This document shows positions 7,420-9,662 of a DNA stretch of 9,662 bases, piece by piece (the stretch's first letter is position 1; every line of letters begins with the position of its first letter). Source of the stretch: an uncultured Clostridia bacterium (GTDB taxonomy: Bacteria; Bacillota_A; Clostridia; Peptostreptococcales; Anaerovoracaceae). The stretch spans positions 1-9,662 of the forward strand of contig CAMPCK010000016.1 of assembly GCA_946645735.1 (NCBI GenBank), given 5' to 3'. A program made the position numbers and the translations under genes. Under the pieces are notes generated by a model. It saw only the letters and a program-made list of their open reading frames with translations. It was not told the origin of the DNA and did no database searches.

Positions 7420-8124
7420 ATGTTTAAAGACAGGGAAAAACTGAAGACAATTATAAAGGCGCTTTTCCTGGTGCTCATAGTAATACTCATTCCCTTATGG
7501 GTGTTTTTTACCCATAAGGACTTTTTCATGCAGTTCGAGAGCATTGAACAGGTAGAGGACTTTATTGCGGGCTACGGACACTTAAGCGGCCTGGTGTACG
7601 TGATCTTCCAGATAATCCAGGTGGTGATCTTCGTGATCCCCGGGGAGGTCATGCAGGTTGCCGCAGGCTATCTTTTCGGCCATTTCTGGGGCCTTATATA
7701 TGCCATAGTCGGCTGCTTCATAGGTGAAGCCATTGCCTTCGGCCTTGCAAGAACCCTGGGAAGGGGCTTTGTTCACCTCTTCATGAGTAAAGAACAGTTT
7801 GAGAAGTATTCAGAAAGGATGAATTCCAACAAGGGATACACCATCTGCTTCATCCTTTATCTGGTTCCCGGTATCCCCAAGGATATTCTCTGCTATGTGG
7901 CAGGCGCATCAGAAATAAGGTTCCTGCCGTTTCTCATTATTTCCATGGTTGGAAGACTCCCGGGCCTTGTGGGCTCCATAGTTGTGGGCTCCCTTGTGGA
8001 CAGCGGGCAGTATCTGGCAGCAGGAATCATCCTTGTAATAGCTTTGATCCTTGCCCTGATAGGCTTCATTTACAGAGATAAAATGACCGCCTTTATAGAC
8101 AGGATCAAGGATCACAAAAAATAG
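7420..8124 (+). CDS. TVP38/TMEM64 family (VTT domain, DedA-like) membrane protein
   Basis: This is a polytopic inner-membrane protein of the SNARE_assoc/VTT family (PF09335). Relatives include yeast Tvp38, human TMEM64 and E. coli YdjX/YdjZ. The wider DedA/VTT group includes lipid scramblases and undecaprenyl-phosphate flippases, but the cargo of TVP38-type bacterial members is unknown. The 234 residues show a basic N terminus, a first membrane segment (about 11-30), and a conserved re-entrant region IPGEVMQVAAGYLFG with Pro74-Gly75-Glu76. Then come a glycine-rich segment (91-110) ending in ARTLGRG, a second re-entrant motif VPGIPKD (149-155), and GRLPG (178-182). The last membrane helix is at about 196-217, before a basic tail. 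The acidic Glu76 and Asp155, paired with prolines, are the residues expected for this fold. No clear Shine-Dalgarno precedes ATG 7420. The next gene follows after 4 bases. Confidence 0.88.
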   Translation: MFKDREKLKTIIKALFLVLIVILIPLWVFFTHKDFFMQFESIEQVEDFIAGYGHLSGLVYVIFQIIQVVIFVIPGEVMQVAAGYLFGHFWGLIYAIVGCFIGEAIAFGLARTLGRGFVHLFMSKEQFEKYSERMNSNKGYTICFILYLVPGIPKDILCYVAGASEIRFLPFLIISMVGRLPGLVGSIVVGSLVDSGQYLAAGIILVIALILALIGFIYRDKMTAFIDRIKDHKK

Positions 8125-8128
8125 AAAG

Positions 8129-9076
8129 ATGACCTTATACATTCCTTTTATCTGCATAGCTCTCGGGTGTGCCATTAACTGGAAAGGTCTTCCCGAAAGA
8201 GCTCTCAGCATAATAAACTTCATAATGAATTCAGCTCTCATGCTTCTCATGGCCGTTGTGGGACTTAACGTGGGAACCTCCAGGGAAGTGCTGGATAACA
8301 TAGGAAAGATCGGTCTCAACTGTATCATAATGTGTCTGGGATCGGTGTTTTTTGCTGTTCTGATCATGGTTCTTATGGAAAAGACCATACTTCCCCTTGA
8401 AGAAATCAGACTGAAGCTGATGGAAGAGAAGGGGCTCTCTCTTAAAGGCGTTGAAGAGACTAAGGGCGTGGATCCTCTGATGATCTGTATGCCTCTTGCC
8501 ATAATTCTGGGACTTATTCTCGGTATATTCGTATTTCCTGATATTGAGGATTCCACTCTTGATACGCTTCTGAATATCTCGCTGATATTTCTTTATACAG
8601 GAGCCGGAGTATCACTTGCCACCAACAAGATAGCATTTCTATATATCAAAAAACTGGGACTCAGGATACTTCTGATACCGCTCGGGATATTTATAGGAGG
8701 ACTTATATCCGGATTCCTGATGGCTAAGATCCTGGGCGTGGACATGTGCTGGTCTGTTACCGCATCATCCACCATGGGATATTACAGTCTGCCGGGAGCC
8801 TTCATGACTGAAGCCTACGGCGTTGAAGCCGGGATCTATGGCTTCATGGTGAACATCTTCAGAGACATAGTAACTGTTACTGCTATGCCTCTTATCAAAC
8901 GGATATCAAAGGGTGCGCCTTTGGCATCCGGAGCCGGCGGATGCATGGATTCCATGTTCATTCCCGTAACACGTGCCGTAGGACCTGAACTTGGTATCGC
9001 AGGGCTTATATCCGGAACAATTATAACTATTTTCGTACCTTTCTGGCTGCCGCTTAGCCAGATGATCATGGGTTGA
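8129..9076 (+). CDS. LysO-family (DUF340) lysine exporter homologue
   Basis: It resembles E. coli LysO (YbjE; Lys_export family, PF03956), an inner-membrane exporter of L-lysine and toxic analogues such as thialysine. It has 315 residues (E. coli about 299) and about eight hydrophobic segments. A charged loop at about 86-112 separates an N-terminal part of roughly 85 residues from the larger C-terminal part. The strongest family match is C-terminal: GYYSLPG (217-223) followed by a Thr-Glu, the NIFRDIVTV segment, and GGCMDSM with Asp274, which align with WYSLSG, NDLARELIA and ATSMDF of E. coli LysO. The start 4 bases after the previous stop has only a GAAAG before it, too close and too weak for a normal site, so coupling to the upstream gene is likely. 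Starting at this Met places a hydrophobic segment at residue 3, as in E. coli LysO. Substrate specificity is inferred from homology, not shown. Confidence 0.82.
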   Translation: MTLYIPFICIALGCAINWKGLPERALSIINFIMNSALMLLMAVVGLNVGTSREVLDNIGKIGLNCIIMCLGSVFFAVLIMVLMEKTILPLEEIRLKLMEEKGLSLKGVEETKGVDPLMICMPLAIILGLILGIFVFPDIEDSTLDTLLNISLIFLYTGAGVSLATNKIAFLYIKKLGLRILLIPLGIFIGGLISGFLMAKILGVDMCWSVTASSTMGYYSLPGAFMTEAYGVEAGIYGFMVNIFRDIVTVTAMPLIKRISKGAPLASGAGGCMDSMFIPVTRAVGPELGIAGLISGTIITIFVPFWLPLSQMIMG

Positions 9077-9081
9077 AGGAG
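9076..9081 (+). promoter_or_regulatory. Shine-Dalgarno deciding the nitroreductase start
   Basis: AAGGAG overlaps the last base of the upstream stop codon. Two ATG codons follow in tandem, at 9085 (3 bases away) and at 9088 (6 bases away). The spacing favours 9088. The alternative adds one Met and does not change the protein otherwise. Confidence 0.7.
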
Positions 9082-9087
9082 AACATG

Positions 9088-9662
9088 ATGATAAAGACTA
9101 TAATGGACAGAAGATCGGTACGTTCCTATGATGGAAAAGGACTTACTGAAGAAGAAAAGCTTAAGATAAGAAAATTCGCGGATTCTGTTGAGACTCCCTT
9201 TGGAATAAAAGCAAAGTACAAAATACTTGAAGCCGCTGATTACGGCCTTACAAGTCCCGTTCTAACAGGAGTTGAAACCTATATTGCCGGTAAAACTGAG
9301 GTTAAGCCCTATGCTGATCTTTCCTTCGGATACGGATTTGAGAGGATTCTTCTCTATGCCATTGAAGAACTTGGTCTTGGAACCGTATGGATCGCAGGCA
9401 CCATGAACAGAGCTGCCTTCGAAAACGCCATGGACCTTGAAGAAAACGAGATTATGCCCTGTATGAGTCCTCTGGGACATACCGCAAAGAAAATGTCCGT
9501 CAGAGAGACCCTCATGAGAAAAGGTGTAAAGGCCGATTCAAGGCTTCCCTATGACATGCTTTTCTTTGAAAGAGACTTCACAAGGCCCATAACAGGCGTA
9601 AAATATGGAGAACTGAAAGAATGCCTGGAAACCGTGAGATGGTCGCCCTCGGCCGTAAATAA
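9088..9662 (+). CDS. Nitroreductase-family FMN protein, TM1586-like (3' end outside window)
   Basis: This is an open frame of at least 191 codons with no stop before the right edge, so the gene is truncated. The N terminus MIKTIMDRRSVRSY is the usual nitroreductase FMN-phosphate motif (Arg8-Arg9-Ser10-Val11-Arg12). It is followed by SFGYGFERILLYAIEELGLG and TVWIAGTM, the helix and loop typical of the family. Near the edge is a second signature, RWSPSAVN (from base 9637), like the APSAxN motif that normally precedes QPW. The two halves in tandem fit the TM1586-type nitroreductase group (PF14512), usually 250-280 residues, so perhaps 60-90 residues are missing. Members bind FMN and reduce nitro or quinone compounds with NAD(P)H; the natural substrate here is unknown. 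It follows the LysO homologue by 11 bases with a good ribosome-binding site and is likely cotranscribed with it. Confidence 0.85.
   Translation, partial: MIKTIMDRRSVRSYDGKGLTEEEKLKIRKFADSVETPFGIKAKYKILEAADYGLTSPVLTGVETYIAGKTEVKPYADLSFGYGFERILLYAIEELGLGTVWIAGTMNRAAFENAMDLEENEIMPCMSPLGHTAKKMSVRETLMRKGVKADSRLPYDMLFFERDFTRPITGVKYGELKECLETVRWSPSAVN

Noticed and set aside
7909..8556. Antisense open frame of 215 codons across the VTT and LysO genes
   Set aside because: It spans two well-supported + strand membrane-protein genes. Its Ser/Arg/Ile-rich translation is the typical mirror of hydrophobic coding sequence.

Overview
The window is a single-strand gene block. All eight genes lie on the + strand, nearly every base is coding, and the longest non-coding gap is 62 bases. 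Gene order and protein styles point to a Gram-positive anaerobe of the Clostridia, most like the Lachnospiraceae. The evidence is the mutS-mutL-miaA order, a nuclease-type MutL, the 'aluminium resistance' PLP enzyme next to miaA, AAAGGAAGG/AAGGAG Shine-Dalgarno sequences and moderate GC (estimated by eye at somewhat under 50%). I cannot assign a genus.

Region 1 (1-6043) is a tightly packed DNA-maintenance and tRNA-modification cluster. The 3' three quarters of mutS overlaps mutL by 4 bases. mutL is followed after 3 bases by miaA, and miaA overlaps a tyrosine recombinase gene by 11 bases. MutS and MutL carry their ATPase motifs and sliding-clamp-binding peptides. MutL also carries the metal-dependent endonuclease motifs, which fits methyl-independent mismatch repair. 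The recombinase has a complete R-K-H-R-H-Y active site with Xer-like spacing. In its length and division of domains it looks more like the single-recombinase XerS type than like XerC/XerD. It sits where many clostridia have hfq.

Region 2 (6062-7357) is a PLP-dependent Met-gamma-lyase-like ('aluminium resistance', YnbB-type) protein. It is 18 bases downstream with a strong Shine-Dalgarno, and is probably the last gene of the first transcription unit.

Region 3 (7358-7419) is a 62-base AT-rich gap with a plausible promoter, a 9-base direct repeat and two elements resembling the XerD arm of dif. No convincing terminator is visible.

Region 4 (7420-9662) looks like a second unit. It holds a TVP38/TMEM64 (VTT, DedA-like) membrane protein, a LysO-type lysine exporter homologue 4 bases later, and a nitroreductase-family flavoprotein that runs off the right edge.

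Most of the window is ordinary core genome. The parts most worth a second look are the XerS-like recombinase inside a mismatch-repair operon, the dif-arm-like AT-rich gap downstream, and the membrane-protein pair with weak ribosome-binding sites.
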